From assembly GCA_022713905.1 (NCBI GenBank), contig JAIHTM010000011.1, positions 1 to 24,842 on the forward strand: a stretch of 24,842 nt of DNA, in the 5' to 3' direction. A model generated the notes under the pieces. It ran no database searches, was not told where the DNA came from, and saw only the letters and a program-made list of their open reading frames with translations. Positions 1 to 8,400 of this stretch are shown here, piece by piece (position 1 is the stretch's first letter; every line of letters begins with the position of its first letter). Source of the DNA: Collinsella sp. Lineage in GTDB: Bacteria > Actinomycetota > Coriobacteriia > Coriobacteriales > Coriobacteriaceae. The position numbers and the translations under genes are program-made.

Positions 1-70
1 GATGTTGCACTTCTAAATAGACAACGGGCCGCGTGGGTCGTTCGCCCGGCTGCCCTACGATAGAGGGTGT

Positions 71-89
71 CGCCGTATTCCCAACGGCG
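71..89. promoter_or_regulatory. short inverted repeat upstream of the alcohol dehydrogenase
   Basis: CGCCGT (71-76) and ACGGCG (84-89) form a perfect 6-bp inverted repeat around a 7-nt loop, about 70 nt before the dehydrogenase start. A weak -10-like TACGAT lies at 56-61. The repeat could be an operator or part of the 5' leader. The sequence shows only the symmetry; the role is a guess. Confidence 0.25.
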
Positions 90-155
90 CAGTCCGTGCC
101 CGGGACGAGGGGCTCGGCCGAATGGCGCGACGATGCGCCTTGAAGTTAAGGAGTC

Positions 156-1106
156 ATGATGAAGTCATGGAGATTCACCGGCACCAATGAACCGTTGCAG
201 CTCGCCGAGCTGCCCGAGCCGACCGCCGGACCGGGGCAGGTCGTCGTCGACGTGAAGGCGGCCGGCATCTGCCACACCGATGTGGGCATTCTCACCGATC
301 CGGGCTGGATGACGATGCTGGCGCAGGTGCCGGTCACGCTCGGCCACGAGGATGCCGGCGTGATCAGCCAAGTCGGCGAGGGCGTGGACGATTTTCGGGT
401 GGGCGACCGCGTGGCGATATGCCCGACCACGCCGGCCGGCTGCCCCGGGTCCTCCTTCGACGGCGGATTCGGCCCGAAGATCGTGGTGGGCACGCAGACG
501 CTGGTGCGCATTCCCGACGAGGTGGATTTCGTCAACGGCGCCGCGGCCACCGATGCGGGCATGACCTCGTACGCGGCCGTGGTGCGCCGTGGCGGCGTGA
601 AGGCCGGCGACAGGGTCGGCATCATCGGATTGGGCGGGTTGGGCCAGATCGGCGCCCGCGTGGCCCATCTGCTGGGCGCCGAGGTGCATGTGGCGGAGAT
701 CAAGGAGGATATCTGGCCGCTGGCCAAGGAACTGGGTGCGGTGGACGCGCGCCGGTCCATCACGGACTATCCGAAGGGATTCTTCGATGTGATCGTCGAC
801 TTCGCTGGATTCGGCGACACCACCGCCGACGCGGTGGACGTGATCAGGCTGGGCGGCGTGGTGGTGCTCGTCGGCATGGGCCGGTTGGAAACCACCATCG
901 ATGCCAAGTCGCTCATCGTCAACCAGTGCGATCTGCGCGGATCCAACGGCGGCACGCCCGACGACATCCGAGGCGTCTACGAGCTGATGCGCACCGGCAA
1001 GCTCACGCCGGTCACCACGACCGTCTCGTTCGACGAGGTGCCGGAGGCGATCGAACGGCTGGAGCGCGGCGACGTGGTCGGCCGTCTGGTCATCAGCTAC
1101 GAGTGA
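156..1106 (+). CDS. zinc-type alcohol dehydrogenase (MDR family), short form without the structural-zinc lobe
   Basis: Predicted NAD(P)-dependent medium-chain alcohol/aldehyde dehydrogenase of the cytoplasm. The catalytic domain shows the zinc ligand Cys39 in GICHTD and His64-Glu65 in LGHED. The Rossmann fold follows with GLGGLG at 159-164. At the third ligand position, usually Cys or Asp, the sequence has ATDAG (Asp134). Family members are usually about 340 residues and carry four cysteines binding a structural zinc. Here that lobe is shortened to residues 90-105 and only Cys90 and Cys97 remain, so a structural zinc is unlikely. AAGGAG at 148-153 precedes tandem ATG codons at 156 and 159. 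The spacing (2 nt versus 5 nt) favours ATG159 as the real start. The gene stands alone and is followed by a hairpin terminator. The substrate cannot be deduced. Codon use looks like ordinary bifidobacterial chromosome. Confidence 0.9.
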   Translation: MMKSWRFTGTNEPLQLAELPEPTAGPGQVVVDVKAAGICHTDVGILTDPGWMTMLAQVPVTLGHEDAGVISQVGEGVDDFRVGDRVAICPTTPAGCPGSSFDGGFGPKIVVGTQTLVRIPDEVDFVNGAAATDAGMTSYAAVVRRGGVKAGDRVGIIGLGGLGQIGARVAHLLGAEVHVAEIKEDIWPLAKELGAVDARRSITDYPKGFFDVIVDFAGFGDTTADAVDVIRLGGVVVLVGMGRLETTIDAKSLIVNQCDLRGSNGGTPDDIRGVYELMRTGKLTPVTTTVSFDEVPEAIERLERGDVVGRLVISYE

Positions 1107-1121
1107 GGGATGGAGTCAGCT

Positions 1122-1150
1122 GGGACAGCGTACTTCGGCTATGCTGTCCC
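1122..1150 (+). terminator. hairpin terminator after the alcohol dehydrogenase
   Basis: GGGACAGCGTA (1122-1132) pairs with TATGCTGTCCC (1140-1150), giving 11 bp with one G-U pair and a CTTCGGC loop that contains a UUCG tetraloop. No T-run follows, as is common in high-GC actinobacteria. A second hairpin, ACCATTC/GAATGGT (1152-1158 and 1167-1173), follows at once, then GAGCCG/CGGCTC (1206-1211 and 1222-1227). The stretch 1107-1288 holds no gene that I can support. Confidence 0.6.
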
Positions 1151-1288
1151 GACCATTCGCCTAGAGGAATGGTTCGTCGGTTCACGCCCTCGCTGGCGGG
1201 AGCATGAGCCGACTCACGATCCGGCTCGGTCAGTCTCCGGCAACGGGGCGTGGGCCGGGGGTCATACTGCGTAGGCTGACCAGCGGCC

Positions 1289-2131
1289 GTGGGTGTGCTG
1301 CACTTTGATCGGCATGCCGAACAGGTCTACGTGGACGACGTGAACATCACAGAAGTCACCACCACCGCGATCCACCCGGCTGAAGGCATCTACAAGAACG
1401 GCGACTGCGAGGACAAACAACAACTGCTCGACGAAACCAAGGCCGAGCTCAAACGCCGCAGCACGCCCACGGTCAGCTACGAGGCCGACGTGCTCACACT
1501 CACCAAGGCCGGCATGGACACCGCCGGCGTCGCATTGGGCGACCGCGTACTGCTCGTGGACACCACATTCACGCCCGACCTGCGGCTCGCGGGCCGTGTG
1601 CTCCAACTGGAGGAGGACCTGCTCGACCCCGCGCTGACGGTCATCACCATCGGCAACATCATCGAACGGTTCACCGCCTCAAGCCGCAGTGCCGAGCAAC
1701 GCCTCGACCGGGTGATCGCCGGCACCGCCACATGGCAAAGCACCAGCCAACAGGTCACGCAGAACGCATCCAAATGGGATCAGGTCGCACAGACCGTCGT
1801 GGACAACAGCGGCAAGTGGAACGCCGCCGCCGGCACCCTCGAACAGAAGTCCTCAAGCTGGGACAACGCCGGCACGACCCTTGCCGCCAAGCAACCCGTC
1901 TGGGATGCGACCGCAGCGACCGTGAACGCGAAAGCCAAGACGTGGGACGATGCGGCCACCATCACCGCCAACCATGCCCAAGTCATCCAGCAATCGACCA
2001 TCGGCGTCACCTTCCACTATGAAGACCTCGCCATCACCCTAGGCGACGCCATCAGTCTCACCGACGCTTCAGGCACATGGACGTTCAAGGACGGTGCGTT
2101 CGTCAAACAGGAACCGGAACCTACTGAATAA
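1289..2131 (+). CDS. phage tail/minor structural protein, N-terminally truncated
   Basis: The 280-residue frame matches the C-terminal part of siphovirus tail-associated (Prophage_tail/minor structural) proteins. Residues about 60-125 have the characteristic run with ALGDRVLLVD, RVLQLEEDLLDPAL and ITIGNII. Full-length proteins of this kind are several hundred residues longer and begin with a baseplate-hub-like domain that is absent here. The reading frame opens only after a stop at 1277-1279. The first start codon is a GTG at 1289 with no ribosome binding site, so this is probably a 3' fragment left by deletion of the rest of the prophage. Residues 148-231 form six perfect 14-residue tandem repeats with Trp at position 2, likely fibrous. 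The stop codon abuts the AAGGAG of the next gene, so the late-operon order is preserved. Confidence 0.7.
   Translation: MGVLHFDRHAEQVYVDDVNITEVTTTAIHPAEGIYKNGDCEDKQQLLDETKAELKRRSTPTVSYEADVLTLTKAGMDTAGVALGDRVLLVDTTFTPDLRLAGRVLQLEEDLLDPALTVITIGNIIERFTASSRSAEQRLDRVIAGTATWQSTSQQVTQNASKWDQVAQTVVDNSGKWNAAAGTLEQKSSSWDNAGTTLAAKQPVWDATAATVNAKAKTWDDAATITANHAQVIQQSTIGVTFHYEDLAITLGDAISLTDASGTWTFKDGAFVKQEPEPTE
1730..1981 (+). repeat. six tandem 42-bp units encoding a 14-residue Trp repeat
   Basis: Codons for residues 148-231 of the tail protein divide exactly into six 14-residue units. The units begin TWQ, KWD, KWN, SWD, VWD and TWD. Trp is invariant at position 2, position 3 is usually Asp or Asn, and Ala, Thr and Gln are common in the rest. 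The period is exact at the protein level but the DNA units have diverged, so this is an old structural repeat rather than a recent slippage tract. A coiled or trimeric fibre segment of a tail spike is the likely structure. Confidence 0.85.
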
Positions 2132-2140
2132 GGAGCCATC

Positions 2141-3433
2141 GTGGCACGCTATGAAATCGAGAAATACCGCACCATCGAAGCCACGCTCGACCTCGCCAAC
2201 GACTACGCGCCACCGATACGGCTCAACGCAGGCGACTTGGATGGGCGCGTCCTCAAGTTCAACATCACCGACGGCGGCAACGACGTAGACGACCTCAACG
2301 GCTTATCAGCACGACTGACATGGAACCGGGACCCCACAGACCCGAACAGCGGCGGCGGATTCACCGACATGACCAAAACCGCCGGCACCGACAACCCCAC
2401 CGGCGTGTACCGTGTCAGCTTCACCACGCCTGTGCCGCGCTCACTGCTGCAGGACGCCGGCGAGCGCACCGTGCTCGGCATCGACATCGAGGATGCGGAC
2501 GGCAGCATCATCTCCAGCCGCAACATTCCCGTTATGGTCGAACCGGCGCGTGTGAATCCGAAGGCCCCTGGAATCGCGGATCCACTCAAAGATCTTCACG
2601 ACACCATCGACGAAGCCAAACAGATAATCGCCGAAGCGAGCATCGACATCGGCACCGTCACCACGCTCACACCGGCGAAGAAGGCCACGAGCGCCTTGGC
2701 CGGCACCGGGCTGAAGCGCAAACTCAACCTCGGCATCCCACGTGGCAGCAAGATCAGCAGCGTGACCGCCACGGCGCTCGACGCTGCGACGCCGACCGTG
2801 AACACCAGTACGGACGCGAACGGCGACACCATCATCGCGTTGGGTCTGCCGCGCGGCAAGCAAGGCGAGAAGGGAGATAAAGGCGACCCTGGCGATGCCG
2901 GCGGTCTGGCGACGGCTGATAAGGCGGGTATCGTCAGGCCGGGGCCGGATTTCAGCGTATGGTCGGACGGCGTTTTGTATCTGAAGGATAACGCCCGGTC
3001 ATACTCGAAGACTGGTCTTTATGCCTCGCCGTTCAATGTCGGTACGCTTCTTGTCTACAGAGGTATGGGCATCTACTACGAGCCGATAATCACGCTTTCC
3101 CCGAACCCGGAATACCGGAACACACCTAGTGTCGAAGGGCCTGTGGAGATTCAGGTGCTGCCGGATACCTTTGAGTTTTCGCCCGCGAATACGTATGCCG
3201 TCAGATTCCTCACGATGGTGTTGGTTTCCTCTCGGGGACTGACCGACGGTGTTTCTTGGGTCGGAGTCAAAGCCACTCCTGTTGAAGGCACCGGCAACAT
3301 CTCTCTTGAGTTCTTCGACAGCTTGGAGGAGGCGACCCCATACACTTTGTACGTAAGCAGCAGCGGCGCCACTACGGCGCGAGTCTGTTCGCCATCTTTC
3401 ACTTTCAGAGTCGTGGGCGCAGTAAGGAAATGA
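2141..3433 (+). CDS. phage baseplate/receptor-binding tail protein (BppU-like N-terminus, collagen-like segment)
   Basis: GTG start with AAGGAG at 2130-2135 and 5-nt spacing. The N-terminal ~140 residues resemble the BppU-type domain of Gram-positive phage baseplates: a predicted beta sandwich including LKFNITDGGNDVDDLNGLSARL and VLGIDIEDADG. Next come a helical linker and repeats rich in LGIPRG/LGLPRG. A short collagen-like Gly-X-Y run lies at residues 239-253 (GKQGEKGDKGDPGDA). The C-terminal ~170 residues show no family I recognise and probably carry the receptor-binding head. The GC content falls in this last third, consistent with a separately acquired adhesin tip. It lies between the tail fragment and the lysis genes, the usual place for host-recognition proteins. 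Its stop overlaps the next start (ATGA at 3430-3433), so the two are translationally coupled. Confidence 0.7.
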   Translation: MARYEIEKYRTIEATLDLANDYAPPIRLNAGDLDGRVLKFNITDGGNDVDDLNGLSARLTWNRDPTDPNSGGGFTDMTKTAGTDNPTGVYRVSFTTPVPRSLLQDAGERTVLGIDIEDADGSIISSRNIPVMVEPARVNPKAPGIADPLKDLHDTIDEAKQIIAEASIDIGTVTTLTPAKKATSALAGTGLKRKLNLGIPRGSKISSVTATALDAATPTVNTSTDANGDTIIALGLPRGKQGEKGDKGDPGDAGGLATADKAGIVRPGPDFSVWSDGVLYLKDNARSYSKTGLYASPFNVGTLLVYRGMGIYYEPIITLSPNPEYRNTPSVEGPVEIQVLPDTFEFSPANTYAVRFLTMVLVSSRGLTDGVSWVGVKATPVEGTGNISLEFFDSLEEATPYTLYVSSSGATTARVCSPSFTFRVVGAVRK

Positions 3434-3783
3434 GTCTCACCACTACGCATCCGCTAATTCTCATCCTGTGCACGGTCATCGGCAGCGGCGCCGTCACCTC
3501 GCTCGTCTCATGGCTGCTGCGTCGCATCGACCAACGCCGGAACCTCGAACAGGCGATAGCCGAGTCCGCGACCATCCGCCGGCTCGAACTGGAGATCTAC
3601 CGGCAGAGCCTGTTCCTTCCCACCACGAGCCGTATGCAGCACGAACACCAACTCGACGCCGGCAAGGCATACACGGAGCTCGGCGGCAACGGGCCCGGTC
3701 ACGTGCGCTGCCAGCAACTCGAAGACGACTACCGGCACAGGCTCGACACCGACGACTGGAACTACCGACCACACCACCCATAA
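3430..3783 (+). CDS. small phage membrane protein, possibly lysis-associated
   Basis: A 117-residue protein whose start overlaps the preceding stop. It has one strong N-terminal membrane segment (residues about 8-30, through PLILILCTVIGSG and LVSWLL), followed by the positive patch RRIDQRR and then a charged, soluble helical tail. This topology (N-out, positive-inside) fits a small holin-like or spanin-like accessory protein encoded before an endolysin. I do not recognise a named family. The position immediately before the lysozyme supports a lysis-cassette role, by inference only. Confidence 0.55.
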   Translation: MSLTTTHPLILILCTVIGSGAVTSLVSWLLRRIDQRRNLEQAIAESATIRRLELEIYRQSLFLPTTSRMQHEHQLDAGKAYTELGGNGPGHVRCQQLEDDYRHRLDTDDWNYRPHHP

Positions 3784-3819
3784 CTGAAGAACAACAGAAC
3801 AGACCGATCAGTCAAAACC

Positions 3820-3858
3820 GGAAAGCCCCATGCGACGCCAATCGCAATGGGGCTTTCC
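3820..3858 (+). terminator. strong hairpin between tail genes and endolysin
   Basis: GGAAAGCCCCAT (3820-3831) pairs perfectly with ATGGGGCTTTCC (3847-3858). Inside it, GCGA (3832-3835) pairs with TCGC (3842-3845), leaving one bulged A. There is no T-tail, so it may attenuate rather than fully stop transcription into the endolysin gene 20 nt downstream. Confidence 0.65.
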
Positions 3859-3878
3859 CCATAAGAGAGGACAAAGGC

Positions 3879-4934
3879 ATGTCCAGAATCAGACACCGAC
3901 TACTCGCCATAGTGGCGCTGCTGCTCGCCATGTTCACCGTCACGCCCAGCGCGATGGCCGACATGCGCGGCATCGACGTATCCGGCTGGCAGTCTCCGAC
4001 CGTCACCTGCACCGCCGACTACGACTTCGCCGTGGTCAAGGCCACGCAGGGCACCGGCTTCACCAACGGATACATGACCAGCCAGGCACGCTGCGTGCAG
4101 CAGCGGGGCAAGAGCCTCGGCTTCTACCACTACGCCGGCGGCGGCAACGCCACCGCGGAAGCCGATTACTTCGTGAACGCCGTCCGGCCGTATCTGGGCC
4201 GTGCGGTGCTCGTGCTCGACTGGGAGGGCTACCAGAACGCCGCGTGGGGCGATTCCAACTGGGTGCGCGTCTTCGTGAACAGAGTCCACGAGAGGACCGG
4301 CGTATGGCCGCTCGTCTACACGAGCGCCGCCTACCTGTACCAGATCCCGGCCGACGTGCGCAGCCACTGCGGATTATGGGTCGCACAGTACGCCAACAAC
4401 AACGCCACCGGCTACCAGACACGACCGTGGAACTACGGGCGCTACGGCGAAGCCATGCGCCAGTACACCAGCAACGGCCGCATCAACGGCTACGCGGGCC
4501 CGCTGGATCTGAACTACTTCCGCGGCACCACCACACAGTGGAACAAGTACGCCAACCCCGGTACCGTTACACCCGCACCGGCACCACAACCCGCACCGCA
4601 GCCGTCCCGACCGAACATCGGTAATGGCTACAGCATGGTGGTGCGTTCCGGCGACACCATCAGCGGCATCGCCGCACGAACCGGACTATGGCCCGTGACC
4701 GCATGGAGCGTGCCCTCCGGGAACATCAACCGCATCTGGCCCGGCCAGACCGTCACCTACCGCGGCAACAGCACGCCGACCACGAGCACCGACGGGGGCA
4801 CGCGGATTCACGTCGTGAAAAGCGGCGAGACCCTGAGCGGCATCTTCGGCGCTTCCGGCTGGCAGCACGTCGCCCAGCTCAACAACCTCAGGAACCCCAA
4901 CCTGATCTACCCCGGACAGCAGCTGCGCTACTAG
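3879..4934 (+). CDS. phage endolysin: secreted GH25 lysozyme with two C-terminal LysM domains
   Basis: Predicted N-acetylmuramidase cleaving peptidoglycan. Start chosen at ATG3879, with AGAGAGGA at 3864-3871 and a signal peptide directly after it: positive residues R3, R5 and R7, a hydrophobic core at 8-21, and a signal-peptidase site after SAMA (residue 27). The GH25 domain runs from about residue 29 to 225. It carries Asp33 in RGIDVSGWQ, the catalytic pair Asp114/Glu116 in LVLDWEG, GFYHYAGG, and the closing motif DLNYF. A Pro/Ala/Gln-rich linker leads to LysM 1 (251-295) and LysM 2 (310-351, YPGQQL at the end), which bind GlcNAc polymers. The open frame extends upstream past 3879, but that extension is antisense-like and overlaps the preceding gene. 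The signal peptide suggests Sec export, so the holin may act as a trigger rather than a hole for this enzyme. Confidence 0.92.
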   Translation: MSRIRHRLLAIVALLLAMFTVTPSAMADMRGIDVSGWQSPTVTCTADYDFAVVKATQGTGFTNGYMTSQARCVQQRGKSLGFYHYAGGGNATAEADYFVNAVRPYLGRAVLVLDWEGYQNAAWGDSNWVRVFVNRVHERTGVWPLVYTSAAYLYQIPADVRSHCGLWVAQYANNNATGYQTRPWNYGRYGEAMRQYTSNGRINGYAGPLDLNYFRGTTTQWNKYANPGTVTPAPAPQPAPQPSRPNIGNGYSMVVRSGDTISGIAARTGLWPVTAWSVPSGNINRIWPGQTVTYRGNSTPTTSTDGGTRIHVVKSGETLSGIFGASGWQHVAQLNNLRNPNLIYPGQQLRY

Positions 4935-4952
4935 GCAGCTGCCATACCGACT

Positions 4953-4981
4953 GCGGCCTTCGGTACCACGCCGGAGGCCGC
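4953..4981 (+). terminator. hairpin between endolysin and holin
   Basis: GCGGCCTTCGG (4953-4963) pairs with CCGGAGGCCGC (4971-4981), giving 11 bp with one G-U pair and the 7-nt loop TACCACG. A short palindrome GGCAGCTGCC precedes it at the endolysin stop. It may be a partial terminator that sets relative levels of endolysin and holin. Confidence 0.55.
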
Positions 4982-5021
4982 GCTTCCCATATCTGAAGCT
5001 AACCAACCAAGGAGAACATTT

Positions 5022-5306
5022 ATGGATATTTCCGCAGCAACCACCCTCGCCGCCGGCATCGTCGCCCTCGTCGCGCCCGCGCTCGTGCAGGCGTTCAAGA
5101 AATACATCCCCGCCGACTACGTGGGACTGACCAGCCTCGGCGTGAGCATCCTGCTCGGCGTCATCACCATCGCCGCAACCAACGGCTTCCACGGCTACGG
5201 ATGGGGCATCGTCCTCACCGGAGTCATCGGCGTGGCACAGGCCGTCTACACGCTCGTCAACCAGGCGTTCGACGGCAAGCTGAGCAAGGATGCTGCATTA
5301 CACTAG
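5022..5306 (+). CDS. phage holin
   Basis: A 94-residue protein with AAGGAGA at 5009-5015 and 6-nt spacing to ATG. It contains two to three hydrophobic segments: residues about 5-24 (ending before FKKYIP), 36-53 (LGVSILLGVITIAATNG) and 60-80 (WGIVLTGVIGVAQAVYTLV). The C-terminus is short and charged. Size, topology and position directly after an endolysin fit a phage holin, which assembles in the cytoplasmic membrane and times lysis. No other phage gene follows, so this is the right-hand end of the remnant. Confidence 0.75.
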   Translation: MDISAATTLAAGIVALVAPALVQAFKKYIPADYVGLTSLGVSILLGVITIAATNGFHGYGWGIVLTGVIGVAQAVYTLVNQAFDGKLSKDAALH

Positions 5307-5316
5307 TACCAAAGTG

Positions 5317-5355
5317 GCGGGATGACGACAGTCTTCAGATTGTTGTCATTCCGCG
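5317..5355. terminator. hairpin terminator after the holin
   Basis: GCGGGATGACGA (5317-5328) pairs with TTGTCATTCCGC (5344-5355), giving 12 bp with two G-U pairs. A second stem, GAAAGCA/TGCTTTC (5362-5368 and 5376-5382), follows. Together they separate the prophage remnant from the restriction operon. I do not see a convincing promoter in the remaining bases before hsdR. Confidence 0.6.
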
Positions 5356-5463
5356 TGGTTGAAAGCAGTGCCAGTGCTTTCTCAGAGTGTTGTCAAGGAG
5401 CGCTTTCCATGACCGGTGGGCAAATGTCTGCAATAGTCACTGCGGCGAGGCAGGAGTCTTGAA

Positions 5464-8400
5464 ATGGGCAACATTGATGATTCCGTCGACCTGAATGCCG
5501 ACAAGAAGTTTTCCGTATTTGACGAGGCAATGTTCGAGCAAGCTGTTATCCAGCATCTGCAAACTTTGGGCTATGAATGGCTGTATGGCCCGAACGTGAA
5601 GCGCACGAATGAGTCATATCGTGACATCCTGCTGCCTGGCGTGCTGGAGGATTGCTTACGCCGAATCAATCCGAAGGCGCATTCCGCCGCGCTCGCTGAA
5701 GCGTTGCGGAAGATATCGGATATCGAAGGCGTGGATCTTTTGACCCGTAATATCCAGTTCATGGATTACCTCCAATCCGGCGTCGAAGTGTCATTCTTCG
5801 ACGGGGAGAAGACCGACACCGATCATATAAGAATCGTGGATTTCGAGCATCCGGAACGAAACGTATTCAATGTGGTCAACCAGTGGACCTACGTCGAGTA
5901 TGAAGAGAAGCGTCCCGATGTGATCGTGTTCGTGAACGGCATGCCACTGGTGGTGTTCGAGCTGAAATCCCCGTCAAGGGAGAACGTCGACGCGTCGGAT
6001 GCCTACCTGCAGCTGCGCAACTACATGCAGGTCATCCCGTCCCTGTTCGCGTATAACGCGTTCTGCGTGATGACCGATATGAGCGATACCCGCGTCGGTA
6101 CCATCACGGCCAGCGAGGATCGTTTCATGCAATGGAAGACCGCTGACGGCGATTACTCGAAGATCGCCAACAAGATCGCCATCCGGTGGACCACCTTGCT
6201 TGACGGCATGTTCCCGAAGGAACGGTTGCTCGACATTCTCCGCAATTTCATCTGCTTCTCCAAGTCCGAAGAGGGAACCGCGAAGATTCTCGCCGCATAC
6301 CATCAGTACTTCGGCGTCCACAAGGCGGTCGACAGCACCCTGCATGCCATGAACAGCGATGGCAAGGCAGGCGTGTTCTGGCATACGCAAGGTTCGGGCA
6401 AATCGTTGTCGATGGTGTTCTACGCGCATTTGCTGGCCGAACAGGTCAGCAGTCCGACCATTGTGGTGACTACCGATCGCACCGATTTGGACGGGCAGCT
6501 ATACAGCCAGTTCGCCAAATGCGCGGATTTCCTGCGCCAAACACCTCAGCAGGCGGCAAGCCGCGAGAACCTCATCGAGCTACTGAACAATCGGCAGGCG
6601 AACGGCATCGTGTTCACCACGATGCAGAAGTTCAGTGAGTCCGACGAACCGTTGTCCGAACGCCGCAACATCGTGGTCATGGCCGATGAGGCGCATCGCA
6701 GCCAGTACGGGCTGGAGATAAAGCTCCATACGGACGGCACGCATTCGGTGGGTGACGCGCTGAAGGTGAGGCAGGCGCTGCCGAACGCCTCCTACATTGG
6801 ATTCACCGGCACTCCGATCGAGACGCAGGACAAGTCCACGCGTGAGATATTCGGCGATTATGTGGACGTGTACGACATGACGCAATCGGTCGAGGACGGC
6901 GCCACCCGCCCTGTGTTCTACGAGAGCCGTGTGGTGTCGCTCAAGCTGGATGAGAACGTGCTCCGCGAATTGGACGAGGAGTACGAGAACATTGCGGATG
7001 GCGTCGATGAGTCGGCCATTGATCGTAGCAAACATGATCTGGCGACGATGGACAGCATCCTCGGGGCTCCGGAGACCATTGATTCCCTGTGCCGCGACAT
7101 CGTGAAGCACTATGAGGACAACCGCGCGGACGAGCTCACGGGCAAGGCGCTGGTCGTCGCCTACTCGCGGAACATCGCCATGCGCATGTACGAGAAGTTC
7201 CTCGAACTGCGACCGCAGTGGACGGACAAGATGCATGTGGTCATGACCTCCTCCAATCAGGATCCGGAGGAATGGCACAAGATCATCGGCAACAAGGCGC
7301 ATAAGGCGGAGCTTGCCAAGGAGTTCAAGGACGACGACAGCCCGTTCAAGATCGCCATCGTGGTGGATATGTGGCTGACCGGCTTCGATGTGCCATCATT
7401 GTCTACGATGTACGTGTACAAGCCCATGAAGGGCCACAACCTCATGCAGGCCGTGGCACGAGTGAACCGCGTGTACAAAGGCAAGGAAGGCGGCCTGATC
7501 GTAGACTACATCGGCATCGCCGGAGCCCTGAAACGCGCGATGCATGACTACACCAAACGCGACCGCGAACGCTACGGCGACATGAACGTGGCCGACACCG
7601 CGTACCCGCTCTTCCTTGACAAGCTGAGCGCATGCAGGGACTTCCTGCACGGACTGGACTACCGGGATCAAATCCGCACCGATTCCGCCGAGCAGATGGC
7701 CGAAGCCATCGCGGACGGCGCGGACTTCCTGCTTGACCCGGAACGGGAGAAGGACCGCAAGGACTTCATCAAATGCGCCAAGGAGATGGCCCAGGCCTTC
7801 GGCCTGTGCCGCAGCATGGTCGCCGACGATCTGAAGATCGAAGAGGCATACATCGACGTGCTGCGCACGCAGCTGCTCAAAGTGCTGAACGCCAACCCCG
7901 GCAATCCCCGCATGTCCCTGAAGGAGATCAACAAGCAGATCGCCGCCATCATCGAGCAGGGCGTGCACAACGAGGGCGTCATCGACCTGTTCGAGGACCG
8001 CACGGTGGAGGTGTCACTGTTCGACGAGTCGTTCCTGGCCGAAGTCGCGCAGATGAAGCAGAAGAACCTCGCGGTCGAACTATTGCGGAAGCTCATCGAC
8101 GATCAGGTCAAGGCATACCGCAAGAAGAGCGTGGTCAAGGCCGGCAAGTTCTCCGAGATGCTTCAACAGTCGGTGAACGCCTATCTCAACGGCATGCTCA
8201 CCAACGCCGAGGTCATCCAGCAGCTGCTTGACATGGCCAAGGAGATCATGGAGGCGCGTCAGGAAGGCAAGGCGCTCGGTCTCGACGACGAGGAACTCGC
8301 CTTTTACGATGCCTTGACCAAGCCACAGGCCATCAAGGACTTCTACGCGAACGACGAACTGGTCGCCATCACGAGGGAACTGACTGACACGCTACGCAGG

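Noticed and set aside
1107..1288. tRNA or att-site remnant at the left prophage border
   Set aside because: Several hairpins and a GGTTC are present but no cloverleaf can be drawn and no matching repeat was seen at the right border.
3468..3878. Upstream extension of the endolysin frame
   Set aside because: It overlaps the preceding small membrane gene in another frame, reads as Arg/His-rich shadow sequence, and a good binding site and signal peptide begin at 3879.
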